Origin: Helicobacter macacae MIT 99-5501
Lineage (GTDB): Bacteria; Campylobacterota; Campylobacteria; Campylobacterales; Helicobacteraceae
Assembly (NCBI RefSeq): GCF_000507845.1
Contig: NZ_KI669454.1
Coordinates: 1,280,746 to 1,344,745 of the forward strand
Length of the DNA stretch: 64,000 bases
Reading direction: 5' to 3'
The translations under genes were made by a program, and so were the position numbers. The notes under the pieces were generated by a model. It did not search any database, was not told where the DNA came from, and saw only the letters and a list, made by a program, of their open reading frames with translations. This document shows, piece by piece, positions 35,030 to 44,900 of this stretch; the first letter of the stretch is position 1, and every line of letters starts with the position of its first letter.

Positions 35030-35249
35030 TGCTTTCCTTTGTGTAAAATCTCTAATAATCTAAATATATGTGCCTAAATATATGTTTGGCAAATTTTGCC
35101 ACAAGATTTTTATATTTTGCCTACAAAACAAAACTAGATTTACTTTTTTTGATATTTTATATGCTAGTATCTGCACTTGTTTTTGCCCTGCTTTGAAAAC
35201 AAACAAACAGCAAGGGCAATGATAAATCACACCTAAAAGGAACTTTCAA

Positions 35250-36132
35250 ATGGATTTGCCTAAAAATATCAAGAACCTCTCTCTCTCTCTCTCTCGTAAC
35301 TAGCATTTCTTTACTTTTCTTTAGCTTAGCCCAAGCAAACACAAATGATAATACTTTAGATTTTAGCTCCTCTGAGTCTACTCCAAACACACAACATACA
35401 CCACGCGGTGCGACCAATCAAAATCTTGTAAAATTTCATCGAGCTTATGATAGCTTCACTTGGGAGCTTGGCATAGGATATGTTGCAAGCTGGTTTAATG
35501 CTAGACAAAGGTTTGAACCTGAGCTAAATACGCAAAATGGAACTCAAATCAGCGAATTGACCAAAGATAATTCCCTAGCGCACGGCGCGGATTTGTTTTT
35601 CAATGGAAACTACTATATCCGCGACAGATTTGGCTGGACATTTGGAGTGGGAATGGAATTTATCGATATGAAGTGGAAAGACGGACTAGCACAAATCAAT
35701 ACTTATGCAGACATAGTAGAAACAGAAAAAATCAAAAATGAATTTTTATATGATGTGTATTTGCATACAGGGTTTTTTGGCGATGTGTGGCGCAAGAAAA
35801 ATCAATCATTGCGACTTTTTGCCACTATCGGTGTGTCGATAGATTTTCTATTTGGTGGGTGGTATGAAAAAGAAGTAGATGAATGTAGCGGATATGTATT
35901 TTGTGTCCCTACATACAATCCTTACGATACAAAAAACAAAACTATTTCAGCCACACTGCCTATACAGCTTGGAGCACGATACTACTTCGCACAAAATCAC
36001 GGAATCGAAGTTTTTGCCAAATATCACGCACTTAGCTGGAATTTCACACAATCCCACATAAACCCAAATCTAAAAACAAATATTTCGCGTGGCGCAAGTG
36101 TGGGAGCGCGATATGTATTTGAGTATAAATAA
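35250..36132 (+). pseudogene. Phase-variable outer-membrane protein, OFF by CT-repeat length
   Basis: ATG 35250 follows AAAAGGAA and encodes MDLPKNIKN. A run of CT repeats then shifts it into a stop at 35301-35303. The other frame, open from the repeat to 36132, completes a textbook signal peptide (SLVTSISLLFFSLAQA) and a roughly 260-residue barrel-type protein ending SVGARYVFEYK. With 9 CT units the frames do not join. Ten or seven units would give one protein of about 295 residues. This mirrors H. pylori oipA, switched by CT repeats in the signal peptide. It is a reversible OFF state rather than a decayed gene. Confidence 0.85.
35277..35294 (+). repeat. (CT)9 simple repeat in a signal-peptide coding region
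   Basis: Nine uninterrupted CT units sit nine codons after ATG 35250. Each unit changes the frame by two bases. As read, translation ends eight codons after entering the repeat. Confidence 0.95.
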
Positions 36133-36141
36133 GGAGTAAAA

Positions 36142-36738
36142 ATGAAATCTAGCAAACTTGTGATTTTGGTATGTATAGGAATGTTGGTGTGCGATTTTGC
36201 TTTTGGCAAAAAATATGACCCAAATAAAGATTATGGTTTTGTGCTAAAGCAAAAACAAAATGGCATAGAAAACCCACCACCAAACAAAGCTAGAATCTAT
36301 GGCTTTATGCCAAATGAGATAACAAACTATACCACCACGCGCTACAATGCCACGATACACACCCTAGCACAAGCAAATGAGGATTTCAAGGAGGGCTATT
36401 TTTTTGGATTTGGGCGACCGGGCGAGGTATTTTATATAGACATTGTCCCAAGTGGAGAGCCAATTTTTATCGCTACAAAAATAATAGCTAGGAAACATAT
36501 TTACTTCACTCCACAAGCTGGGAAAATCTATTGTGTAAAAATGGCGACAAAAGTAGGGTTATTTGGAGGTGCAAAAATTACCCTTGTCGATGAGGAGGAT
36601 TGCACGACTTATGTATCACAACATATAAGAAGTGATTTTATGCGACAATGGCTTGAGGATAAAGAAAGGTTTGAAAAAGAACAACAAAAAGAAAAAGAAA
36701 TAAAATCCAAACCGCAAGATAGCGAGTGGGATTGGTAA
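36142..36738 (+). CDS. Exported protein with DUF2846-like region
   Basis: A 198-residue protein with signal peptide (LVILVCIGMLVCDFAFG) followed by a domain of strands (KARIYGFMPNEITNY, GEVFYIDIVPSGEPIFIATKI, HIYFTPQAGKIYCVKMATKVGLFGGAKITLVDEEDC). These resemble DUF2846 proteins of the cell envelope. A Lys/Glu-rich helix ends it. There is no lipobox Cys at the cleavage site, so it is probably periplasmic. It lies nine bases after the phase-variable outer-membrane gene with AAGGAG upstream, so expression is linked to that operon. Function is unknown. Confidence 0.65.
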   Translation: MKSSKLVILVCIGMLVCDFAFGKKYDPNKDYGFVLKQKQNGIENPPPNKARIYGFMPNEITNYTTTRYNATIHTLAQANEDFKEGYFFGFGRPGEVFYIDIVPSGEPIFIATKIIARKHIYFTPQAGKIYCVKMATKVGLFGGAKITLVDEEDCTTYVSQHIRSDFMRQWLEDKERFEKEQQKEKEIKSKPQDSEWDW

Positions 36739-36772
36739 CAGACATAACACTAAAAATAAAGGAGCTTAAAAT

Positions 36773-37202
36773 ATGAAAAGTTTAGGATTTTTATATGTCG
36801 CAATCTTGGGGATATTTTTTAGTGGCTGTGCCACACTTATTGACGGTAGCAATCAAAAAGTGCTACTTATGGCTTCAGATAGACAAAATGTAGTCGCAAC
36901 CATAGGAAAAGAAAAAGTGCAACTGCCCGCAGAGGTAGAGCTACCACGAAAAGGTGTGCTTATAACCGTGCTAGCAAAAGATAATCAAGGCTACAAAGAT
37001 AGCAAAGTGCACTCAAGCACTATCGGTGCTATGATAAAACAATCCAAAATTCTCGTTCAACACAATGTTTTGTGCTCTTATCGTCCCTTGTCCCATTGGA
37101 ATAGTGTTTTCAAGTATTGACATTGCTTCTGGTGCTGCATACAAATACAGCAATGAGCAACTTATAATCCCAGTATATCCGCAAACTTGCAGGATAAAAT
37201 AA
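36773..37202 (+). pseudogene. Frameshifted small lipoprotein gene
   Basis: ATG 36773 (after AAAGGAG) encodes a lipoprotein signal with lipobox FSGC and a strand-rich body (KVLLMASDRQNVVATIGKEKVQLPAEVELP). At a run of four A (37046-37049) the frame moves to an early stop at 37118-37120, giving 115 residues. Removing one A continues through FSFNTMFCALIVPCPIGIVFSSIDIASGAAYKYSNEQ to TAA 37200-37202, ten bases before the next gene. The restored end matches a common envelope lipoprotein pattern (GIxxSxIDxxSGAxxKY). Recent inactivation, programmed shift or read error are all possible. Confidence 0.7.
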
Positions 37203-37212
37203 GGAGGCAATA

Positions 37213-37584
37213 ATGAAAATATGGCTACAAATAATATCACTTAGTACACTTGCATTTGTGTGCAGTGGCTGTGGGAAATTCGTAACAATGGTAAGTTCTG
37301 ATGGAGAGAATCCTATCATTACAATCTGTGGGCAAAAAGCCAAACTCCCCGCAAAAGTATGCTTTAATTGCACGAAAAAGCAAGCACAAATACACGCAAA
37401 ATGCAAACGAATTGTGGGGGCAGAAGTGCAGATTTTGAACGAAGATAATCCAAACTATGAAAATAGCTCTACAAATTCAAAGTTTTTGATTCTTGGTGCA
37501 AAAAAGGGCAAAAAACTAGAAATCCAAAATGCAGACAAAAAAGCAAAATATGTCATCGTCCCTGCCTATCCTAAGTGTAAATAA
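37213..37584 (+). CDS. Small Cys-rich lipoprotein, paralogue-like
   Basis: A 123-residue lipoprotein with signal peptide and lipobox CSGC. The region FVTMVSSDGENPIITICGQKAKLPAKVCF parallels the preceding lipoprotein (VLLMASDRQNVVATIGKEKVQLPAEVEL), suggesting duplication. Here extra cysteines appear (CFNCTKK, CKR), which might bind metal or form disulphides. The C-terminal TM-like tail of the neighbour is absent. AAGGAGG precedes the ATG. Function is unknown. Confidence 0.65.
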   Translation: MKIWLQIISLSTLAFVCSGCGKFVTMVSSDGENPIITICGQKAKLPAKVCFNCTKKQAQIHAKCKRIVGAEVQILNEDNPNYENSSTNSKFLILGAKKGKKLEIQNADKKAKYVIVPAYPKCK

Positions 37585-37712
37585 GATTTTGTTGTAGTGA
37601 TTTTATGATTTTAGGCATTTTTTGATTTTTCGCATTTTGGATTTGATTTATTTTGGCTTTAGGCTTGATTTTGGATTTTTTATCCCCTATTTTTCTTTTG
37701 ATTTTTTGGGGC

Positions 37713-38918
37713 TTAATGCTTATCATAAAATCCTTTTTCTATTAACGCCTCCTCAATTAGCGAAGTGCGTAGATTCAAGCTAGAATTTGTGCCTAAAAAG
37801 CTAACCTTTACCCAATCAATGGATTTCAAAGCATCTCTTACGCGCTCTCTATCTTGTAAAATCACAATGCCATAGCCCCGCCTATGTGGCAGTGATTCAA
37901 AATCATCATAGATTTTCATCTGTGGTTTTCCACTAGAGTGAAAGCAAGTGCTTGGCAGGTATAAGTCGCATTTATACAGCATTGCTTTGTTTCTCGTGCT
38001 TGAGCTTGTCCCGCCATCGCTTAGTGAGTAGATTTTGATATAGTCTTTGCAGGTTTTTGGCGCACTTGGGGCGATATTTAGGGTTTTACTTTCTATTAGC
38101 CTTTTGTGTGCCCAGATTTGAAAGAGCGTGGCTACTTCTACACTTTTGCCATTTGGATACACAAAGCTATCTAAAGGGAGTTTTTCGCTATGCACGAGGG
38201 TAAAATCTTTTACGCGCTTTTTGGGGCTACCTTTGCCATCGCTATCAAACAAAGGTGGCAAGATAAACGCCACAAAATCCGCATAGCTTCCGTTGCCAAA
38301 ATCGCTAGAATGATTGATAAATCGCAAGGCTAGATTACCTCGCAATCCAAAGGGAGGATTGCCTAGCACGATATATTTTTTGGATTTTTCACTAGATTCG
38401 CCCATTTTTGATTCTCTAGATTCGCGCTCTTTTGATTCACTATATTCGCCCACATTTGGTGCAAATCCCAAAAAATTCTCACACAAAATCTCATCATTTT
38501 TGTATTCCAAATCAATCCCGATTCGCTGCCCTTTTGGCATTAGCTCATAAAAGCTCAAATCCCCGCAACTAGGCTCAATAAAAGTGTATTGCACTAAATC
38601 GATTTTATGAATCTCTAAGAATTTGACAAAGCAATCATAGCAATATTTTGCCACTTCTTTTTTGGTAAAAAACTCATTATGTGAGCGAAAATCTATCTTT
38701 TGTAAGTCGTATTTATTGCCTAGCAAAAAGTTTAAATCATAGAGATATTCATTGGGGATTTTGTTCGTGGCTTCCCACCGCTTCAAAGTGCCTGTGTGGA
38801 GGAAAAGTTTTTGTGCGATAATTTCTAGGGAATGCTCTAAGCGTAGCTCGTTATAGACGGCGGTAGCGTTGATTTTGCCAGCTTTTGTGGTTAGATTTTT
38901 TTGAGCAGATTCTATCAC
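37713..38918 (-). CDS. Orphan adenine-specific DNA methyltransferase
   Basis: A 401-residue protein with a helix-turn-helix-like N-terminus (residues 15-60). It has SAM-binding motif I FIEPSCGDLSFY near 112 and catalytic motif IV NPPFG near 187 (VLGNPPFGLRG), the pattern of N6-adenine methyltransferases. No restriction endonuclease gene is adjacent, so it may be an orphan regulatory methylase or a remnant of a type II system. A Ser/Glu-rich insert (SESKERESRESKMGESSEK) precedes motif IV. It is flanked by T-rich convergent sequence on one side and a repeat-rich gap on the other. Confidence 0.82.
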   Translation of the reverse strand: MIESAQKNLTTKAGKINATAVYNELRLEHSLEIIAQKLFLHTGTLKRWEATNKIPNEYLYDLNFLLGNKYDLQKIDFRSHNEFFTKKEVAKYCYDCFVKFLEIHKIDLVQYTFIEPSCGDLSFYELMPKGQRIGIDLEYKNDEILCENFLGFAPNVGEYSESKERESRESKMGESSEKSKKYIVLGNPPFGLRGNLALRFINHSSDFGNGSYADFVAFILPPLFDSDGKGSPKKRVKDFTLVHSEKLPLDSFVYPNGKSVEVATLFQIWAHKRLIESKTLNIAPSAPKTCKDYIKIYSLSDGGTSSSTRNKAMLYKCDLYLPSTCFHSSGKPQMKIYDDFESLPHRRGYGIVILQDRERVRDALKSIDWVKVSFLGTNSSLNLRTSLIEEALIEKGFYDKH

Positions 38919-39159
38919 TTCTATGCCTTATTTTTTGCTTTTTTGCAAAAACAAATTTTGTCCGCAAAATCTCATTGATTTGTTTTGATTTTGAAGTAAT
39001 TTTACATTTTTTTACACAAATTGATACTTTCTTTTTTTATACTTCTGTCTTAGATTTTAAGCTTGCTTAGATTTTAGGCTTGGATTTTAGCCAAAAAATT
39101 AACTGCAAAATTTTTGGCTTACCTTGCAGAAATTTGCAAAAAATATTTAAGGAGTGCAA

Positions 39160-39963
39160 ATGCCACACAAAGACACTACCAAAAAGCTCGCTCAAAAGCC
39201 CACCATAGAGCAAGCGTGTGATTTTTTGGCGCATTACTCAAGCGCGCTTCTTAGCAATGGCGCATACACTTCGCGTATCATCAAATGCACCGAGCGAATC
39301 GCTAGAGCGTGGGGCTATGAGGTGCATTTGACCGTGTTTTTAAAATACATTACCATAAATATCACTGACACCCAAAACTACGACAAAAGGCGCACACAAG
39401 TCATAAAAAACGCTCCCTTAAGCCTAAATCTCGCGCTTATCTCAAACCTAAGCGCACTAAGCTGGCAAATCCACGATGAGAAGCTTACCCTCCCCCAAGC
39501 ACAGCAGTCTTATGACTACAATATCGCCCAAAAGCGACTATCCCCGATTTTGGGCGTGTTTATCATAAGTGTGGGCAACGCGGCGTTTTGTCGGCTTTTT
39601 GGTGGGGATTTGGGTGCATTGCTTTGCATATTTGCAGGGACTTTTGTGGGGATTTGGACGCGCATTTTTTGCCACAAAATCAAGCTAGATTCTCGAGCGC
39701 AATACCTGCTATGCTCTTTTATCGTGTCTTTTGTAGCTTATATCGGCGTGTGGCTAGGCATCACAGCCACACCTGATATAGCTATCGCAGGGAGTATCCT
39801 CTATCTTATCCCGGGTGCTCTTATCATCAACGCCTTTGTGGATATTATCCACGAAAACACGCTAATGGGGGTTTCGCGCACCATAAATATGGCAGTAGTG
39901 ATGATTTGCCTTGCCGCAGGCGTGTTTATCACGCTTGGGATTGCTAAAATCAATATTTTATAA
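39160..39963 (+). CDS. ThrE/YjjP-type exporter subunit (large half)
   Basis: A 267-residue protein with the ThrE N-terminal cytoplasmic region (ACDFLAHYSSALLSNGAYTSRIIKCTERIARAWG). About five membrane helices follow, with the family motif YLIPGALIINAFVDIIHENTLMG. It pairs with the small-half gene downstream. Such split YjjP/YjjB systems export small organic acids or threonine/serine, and the substrate here is unknown. ATG 39160 is preferred; an in-frame GTG at 39154 overlaps the AAGGAG ribosome site. Confidence 0.88.
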   Translation: MPHKDTTKKLAQKPTIEQACDFLAHYSSALLSNGAYTSRIIKCTERIARAWGYEVHLTVFLKYITINITDTQNYDKRRTQVIKNAPLSLNLALISNLSALSWQIHDEKLTLPQAQQSYDYNIAQKRLSPILGVFIISVGNAAFCRLFGGDLGALLCIFAGTFVGIWTRIFCHKIKLDSRAQYLLCSFIVSFVAYIGVWLGITATPDIAIAGSILYLIPGALIINAFVDIIHENTLMGVSRTINMAVVMICLAAGVFITLGIAKINIL

Positions 39964-40064
39964 GGGGTTTGGTGGTGTTTTTGTGGGCTTTTAAAACGAG
40001 CGGATTTTATGTGTTTTTTAAACAAAACACACGCAAAAAGCACAAAAATGTTTAAGGAGTAAAA

Positions 40065-40667
40065 ATGTTTGATTTCAATTTGCATAGCGACATAGCGAGC
40101 TTTTGGGCACAGCATACGGGGGTTTTGGCAATTTTACACACAGAGATTTTGCAAGGCTCATTTATGCAATCAATCATCGGGCATTTTATCTGCGCGTTTT
40201 TGGCGGGCTTTGGCTTTACTTATGGGCTAAACCCACCGCTTAAGACACTTGTGTGGAGCGGGATTTTTGCTTCTATCGGGCATATTTCGCGCTCCTCACT
40301 TATGGAGAGTGGAGCTCTTAGTTTTTCGGGAGCTAGCTTTGTGGCGAGCCTTTTTATCGGGCTGCTTGGCACATTTGTGGCTAAGCGTCTAAAAGCCCCT
40401 ATCGAAGTGGTGATTTTCCCCGCACTTTTGCCTATGTTTCCGGGCAAATACGGCTACCAAAGCATCATCTCGCTCCTTGATTTTATCGAGCATAGAGATG
40501 ATGCCACGCGCTTAGAGTATCTGCTAAGTTTTTTTGATAATTTTATGATTATGTTTTCTGTCTCGCTCTCGCTCGTAGCGGGCGTGCTAGTGGTGCTCTC
40601 AATTTTTTATGAACAAAGCTTTATGATGACGCGCGGAATCAAGCGACTAAAGATTAGAGAGCATTAA
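40065..40667 (+). CDS. ThrE/YjjB-type exporter subunit (small half)
   Basis: A 200-residue integral membrane protein of about five helices with the family run VVIFPALLPMFPGKYGYQSI (about 120-140), matching the C-terminal half of ThrE (YjjB type). With the preceding gene it would form one inner-membrane exporter. AAGGAG precedes ATG 40065, 101 bases after its partner. A basic end (KRLKIREH) faces the cytoplasm. Confidence 0.88.
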   Translation: MFDFNLHSDIASFWAQHTGVLAILHTEILQGSFMQSIIGHFICAFLAGFGFTYGLNPPLKTLVWSGIFASIGHISRSSLMESGALSFSGASFVASLFIGLLGTFVAKRLKAPIEVVIFPALLPMFPGKYGYQSIISLLDFIEHRDDATRLEYLLSFFDNFMIMFSVSLSLVAGVLVVLSIFYEQSFMMTRGIKRLKIREH

Positions 40668-40759
40668 AGATTTTTAAAATTTAAAAGGTAACTTGCTCCT
40701 TGAGTGCAAAATTATCACAAAATCCAAATGCAAAATAAATGGGCACTTAAAGGAGTGGG

Positions 40760-40802
40760 TATTGTGAAGTGTAATATCATCACAATAAAATTATGTTACA
40801 AT
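40760..40802 (+). promoter_or_regulatory. Promoter and inverted-repeat operator for the dinJ-yoeB pair
   Basis: TATTGTGA (40760-40767) and TCACAATA (40780-40787) form an 8-bp inverted repeat with a 12-base centre, followed at once by the extended -10 TGTTACAAT (40794-40802). The place and symmetry fit an operator for autorepression by the antitoxin or toxin-antitoxin complex. Confidence 0.55.
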
Positions 40803-40832
40803 ACAAATTCAATTCTAAATTAAAGGATAACT

Positions 40833-41105
40833 ATGGCAACGACATTACTACAAGTGCGCATTGACGCACAGACAAAAAAAGAAGCAGACGCGCTTTTTAA
40901 TGAGCTTGGGCTAGATACCAGCACCGCGATTCGCGTGTTTATCAAACAAGCCCTTAAAAAACGCGCGATTCCTTTTAGCATAAAGGCAAAGAGTAAAGAG
41001 GAGGAAGAAGCGTTTTATAGCCCCGAAAATGTGGCACAGCTAAAGCAAGGCTACAAAGAGCTAAAAGCAGGGCGTGGCATTGAAAGAGAACTAATCAATG
41101 CGTAA
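40833..41105 (+). CDS. RelB/DinJ family antitoxin
   Basis: A 90-residue protein with the ribbon-helix-helix start TTLLQVRIDAQTKKEADALFNELGLDTSTAIRVFIKQALKK of DinJ-type antitoxins, then a flexible toxin-binding C-terminus (QLKQGYKELKAGRGIERELINA). AAAGGAT lies upstream. It overlaps the YoeB-type toxin by eight bases. DinJ antitoxins usually pair with YafQ, so pairing with YoeB is a less usual but known mix. Confidence 0.88.
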   Translation: MATTLLQVRIDAQTKKEADALFNELGLDTSTAIRVFIKQALKKRAIPFSIKAKSKEEEEAFYSPENVAQLKQGYKELKAGRGIERELINA

Positions 41106-41364
41106 AGTCTTTTGGGATAATGCTTGGGAGCAGTATTTATATTGGCAAAGTATTGATAAAAAGATTTTAGACAAAATCAACACGATTATAAAAGACATTG
41201 AGCGAAATGGTGTGCTAAAGGGACTTGGTAAGCCCGGAGCGTTAAAGGGAGATTTAAGCGGTATGTATTCGCGGCGTATCAATGACAAACACCGCCTTGT
41301 GTATTTCACTGACAAAGAGTATATTTTTATCGTGGCGTGCAAAACGCACTATAAGGATAAATAA
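41098..41364 (+). CDS. YoeB/Txe-type mRNA interferase toxin
   Basis: An 88-residue protein with the YoeB/Txe pattern: FWDNAWEQYLYWQSIDKKILDKINTIIKDI, GKPGALKGDLSGMYSRRINDKHRLVY, and the end VACKTHYKDK. The motif residues Glu, Arg, His and Tyr of YoeB have counterparts here (Arg in SRRI, His in DKHRLVY, HY near the end). It should cleave mRNA on the ribosome when the antitoxin is lost. It is fully open, unlike the toxin at 17.4 kb. Confidence 0.9.
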   Translation: MRKVFWDNAWEQYLYWQSIDKKILDKINTIIKDIERNGVLKGLGKPGALKGDLSGMYSRRINDKHRLVYFTDKEYIFIVACKTHYKDK

Positions 41365-41477
41365 ACTTGCTATTTTTGCAACTTTAAGTGTAATAACTTT
41401 GCAAAAAGCACAAAAATGATAAAGCCTTATTTCTCGCGTTAGTTGGTTTTGCTGCGGTGTAGTTTTAAATTTTAAAA

Positions 41478-41509
41478 TGACAAAAATCCCAGAAGTGCTA
41501 TTTTTGTCA
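41478..41509. terminator. 10-bp hairpin in the 338-bp gap after yoeB
   Basis: TGACAAAAAT (41478-41487) and ATTTTTGTCA (41500-41509) are perfect complements with a 12-base loop, about 115 bases after the toxin stop. A second inverted repeat TTTTTGCAA/TTGCAAAAA is closer to the stop. The gap 41365-41702 has no credible gene. A minus-strand frame across it is low complexity and was rejected. Confidence 0.4.
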
Positions 41510-41702
41510 AAATTTATTCAGGTTTGATAAAATATCGCTTGGTATCTGTTTTTGCTTTTATTGCCAAGCGCAGAAGCCAAATGAAGCCAAATGCAAAAGC
41601 CCCACAAAAACCAAGAAAGAGGCGCAAAAAGAAGCGCGGGGTGTAAAAAGAGCAATAAAGAAAACACGATAAAACACAACCCACAAAATAAGGAGTAAGG
41701 CG

Positions 41703-41930
41703 ATGAAAAAGAATAAAGACGCGGGACTGCGAGATTTGCGAGATATTGTGCTTATCATAGCAGCTATATTGCTGATTGCTACGATGATTCACTATGACAA
41801 GGACAGGGGCTTGCACTTGGGGCTGCCTATCATCATCGAGCATAGCACTTGTGAAGCAAGCGCGGACGCAAGCCAAGCGAGCACGACAAATGCAAATGCA
41901 ACCCCAAGCGCGACAACCCCTAAGCGATAA
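41703..41930 (+). CDS. Small membrane protein upstream of the restriction-modification gene
   Basis: A 75-residue protein with one membrane helix (IVLIIAAILLIATMIHY) and an Ala/Ser/Thr-rich end. AAGGAGTAAGGCG precedes ATG 41703, and the stop lies 12 bases before the large type IIG gene, so they are probably co-transcribed. No family is recognised. Membrane helper proteins occur in some defence loci, but nothing in the sequence proves such a role. Confidence 0.5.
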   Translation: MKKNKDAGLRDLRDIVLIIAAILLIATMIHYDKDRGLHLGLPIIIEHSTCEASADASQASTTNANATPSATTPKR

Positions 41931-41942
41931 GGACTTAAAAGA

Positions 41943-44900
41943 ATGCTAGCATTTCGCGCACTCAAACTAGAGGAGATAAACTCTATCTACGCACAAGAGG
42001 GCTTAGAGAAAAACGAGTTAAACACCTTTGCCAAAGTCTTTGGCGAGTATCACACAAATGCCCAAGCTAAGCTCGCCCAAATCAGCGCAAGCACCACCAA
42101 ATACAGCGAGCGCAACATTGCAGGCAACGAGCTAGCGCGCTTTTTTGACGCGCTAGGATTTCAAACCCAAATCGACCAAGAAAGTGGCGCACAAAGCGTA
42201 AATAGCGCGATTGACTTAGCCCTTTTGCAAAATGACAGCGTAAAAGTCATAATCGAGGCAAAACTTCCAGAATCTATATCCAAAAGCAAGCAAATGTTTT
42301 CTCCCCAAAATCCCAACTGCAAGGCACTGCACGAGGCGATTTTATACTATTTGCGCGAAGTGGTGGATAAGCAAAATTTCAGCGTAGAAACTATCATCAT
42401 CACGGATTTTACGCGCTTTTTTATCTTTGGCTACAAGGAGTTTGAGCGGCTCTTTGCCAAAAACGCCAAAATCAAAGATATTTTTGCCAAATACAAAAAC
42501 GACACGAGCAATTTTTATGCAAAGGCACAGGGCATTTTGGATTTGCTTGATGATGAGATTTGCGGTGTGTGCGTGGATTTATCAAACCTAGCAGGGCTTA
42601 CCAAAGCAACCTCCACGCAAAGCACAACCCCCGCACAAAGCACAAAAAACAAAAATCCAAGCCAAAACGCCACCGAAAACACCGCCCAAAGCCCCACACA
42701 AAACCTAGCCACAAGCACTATGCAAGCCCTCACCCCAAAGGGCAAAAAGTCCCTAGAAACCCTTTGCAAAATCTTTCACAAAGACTTCCTCTTTGGCGAG
42801 TTTAAGCAGAGCAATCCTTTAAGCCCGCGATTTTATAACGAGCTCTTATACATTTTGGGCTTAAGCGAGTATAAGCGCAGTGGCAAAATCCTAATCCTGC
42901 CTAGCAAAGAAAGCCTTGAGGGCGCAAACACCCTCTATCATCTCATCATCACTCAACTACAAGCCACCCACCCAAGCGAGGCGCAAAATCTAGACTTTGT
43001 GATGCAATACATTATCCTGTGGCTAAACCGCATACTTTTCTTAAAGCTCATCGAGGCAAACCTTGTGCGATTTAACGATGACAAAGCCCTAGCATTCCTA
43101 AACAAATCTAAGCTAAAGGACTATCAAGCACTCTCCCACCTTTTCTTTGAGATTTTGGCAAAGGAGCATAGCAAGCGACCAAAGGACTCTCCCCTAGCCT
43201 ACCTCCCGCACCTAAATTCCAGTCTTTTTGAGCGACAGCCTTGCGAGGAGGTGCTAGAGATTTCTATGCTTGATAATAGCGCGGAGTTTTCCTACTATGC
43301 CACCACGCAAGTGCGCAAAGAGGGCAAAAGGCAAGCGGGAAAAGTAAATCTGCTAAGCTATATTTTTGAGTTTTTAGACGCCTTTGACTTTGGCAGTGGC
43401 GAAAGCGACACGAGCGGTTACAACGAGGGCGAAGATTCTAGAATTATCGAGCAAAAAGAGCTTATCAAAACAAATGTCTTAGGGCTAGTGTTTGAGAAGC
43501 TAAATGGCTATAAAGAGGGGAGTTTCTACACGCCAAACTTCATCACAAGCTATATGTGTCGCATTAGCCTAGAGCAAGTCATCTTAGAGCGATTTAACGA
43601 AGCAAATCCCAAGTGGAACGCTACAAGCCTAGCACAGCTAGCCGAGCTTATCCGCGATGAGAGAGAGCGCAAAGATGAGTTCAAAGCGATTTTGCGCGGG
43701 GTGCGTATCTGCGACCCAAGCGTGGGCAGCGGGCACTTCCTTGTCTCCGCACTATGCGAAATGATACGCATCTATCATTCCTTGCGACTAAGCGATGAAC
43801 TCAACGAATACGAACTCAAAATCGATGATGATGAAATCATCATCGATGTGGCAAAAGACAAAGTATTTGACTACAAAAAGCCAACCAAGCCAAATGACAA
43901 TAATCAAGCCGTGCAAAAATGCCTTTTTACCCTTAAAAAATCCATAATCCAAAACAACCTCTTTGGTGTGGATATAAATCCCAATTCTGTGGAAATCTGC
44001 AAACTACGCCTTTGGATAGAACTACTCAAAAATAGCTACTATCTCACTCAGGCAAGCGAGGGCTTTGATGAACACTTGCCAGAGAACTACCACCAAATGC
44101 AAACCCTGCCAAATATCGACATAAACATAAAATGTGGCAATAGCCTTATAAGTCGCTTTAGCCTGCAAGATAGCCTGCGACATATCCCAAATATCAATAA
44201 ACAAATAAAAGACTACCAAAAGCTAGTGCTAGACTACAAGCACTCTAACCAAAGCGAACTCAAAGCAAGCAAAAAAGACATAGAATCTAAAATCGCAAAC
44301 CTCAAAGAGACATTCAAACTCACACTAAAAGACCCCAAAACAAAGGCGAGCCTAGAAAAAGCTATCAAAAATCATATCCGCGATTTTGGTATGTTTATGC
44401 TTGATGATGAGAGTTTGCTAGATGGCATAGGTGGCTACACGGGCAATCTTTTTGATGATAAAAACCTAAGCGATGAGGAGCAAAAGCAAGCCGCAGCAAG
44501 CTATGCAAATATCAAATATCTGCGACACAAACTCGACTCCGCCCTAAGTGGCGAGGAGTATAAAAACGCGTTTGAATGGCGATTTGAATTCCCTGAAGTG
44601 CTAGATAGCAATGGCGACTTTATGGGGTTTGATTTAATCATTGGCAATCCACCGTATGGCAATCTAAACAAACTCATACAAAAACAAATCATAGAATCCG
44701 CGTTTCCACATTCTTATTTTGGCGAGATTAGCTCAAACTTCGCCGAGCTAGCGCACACACTCATTAAACAAAGAGCGCGTTTTAGTTTTGTTACAAGCTA
44801 CGCGCTTTTGTTTTCGCTAGCACAAAGTGGGCTAAGAAATCTTTTGCACTCAAACTACAAATACATACAAATATCATCTTATGATAGAGACGGCTCTCCG

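Noticed and set aside
41431..41450. CGCGTTAGTTGG match to the 102-bp direct repeat
   Set aside because: Only 12 identical bases and no extension on either side; could be a trace of the repeat but chance cannot be excluded.
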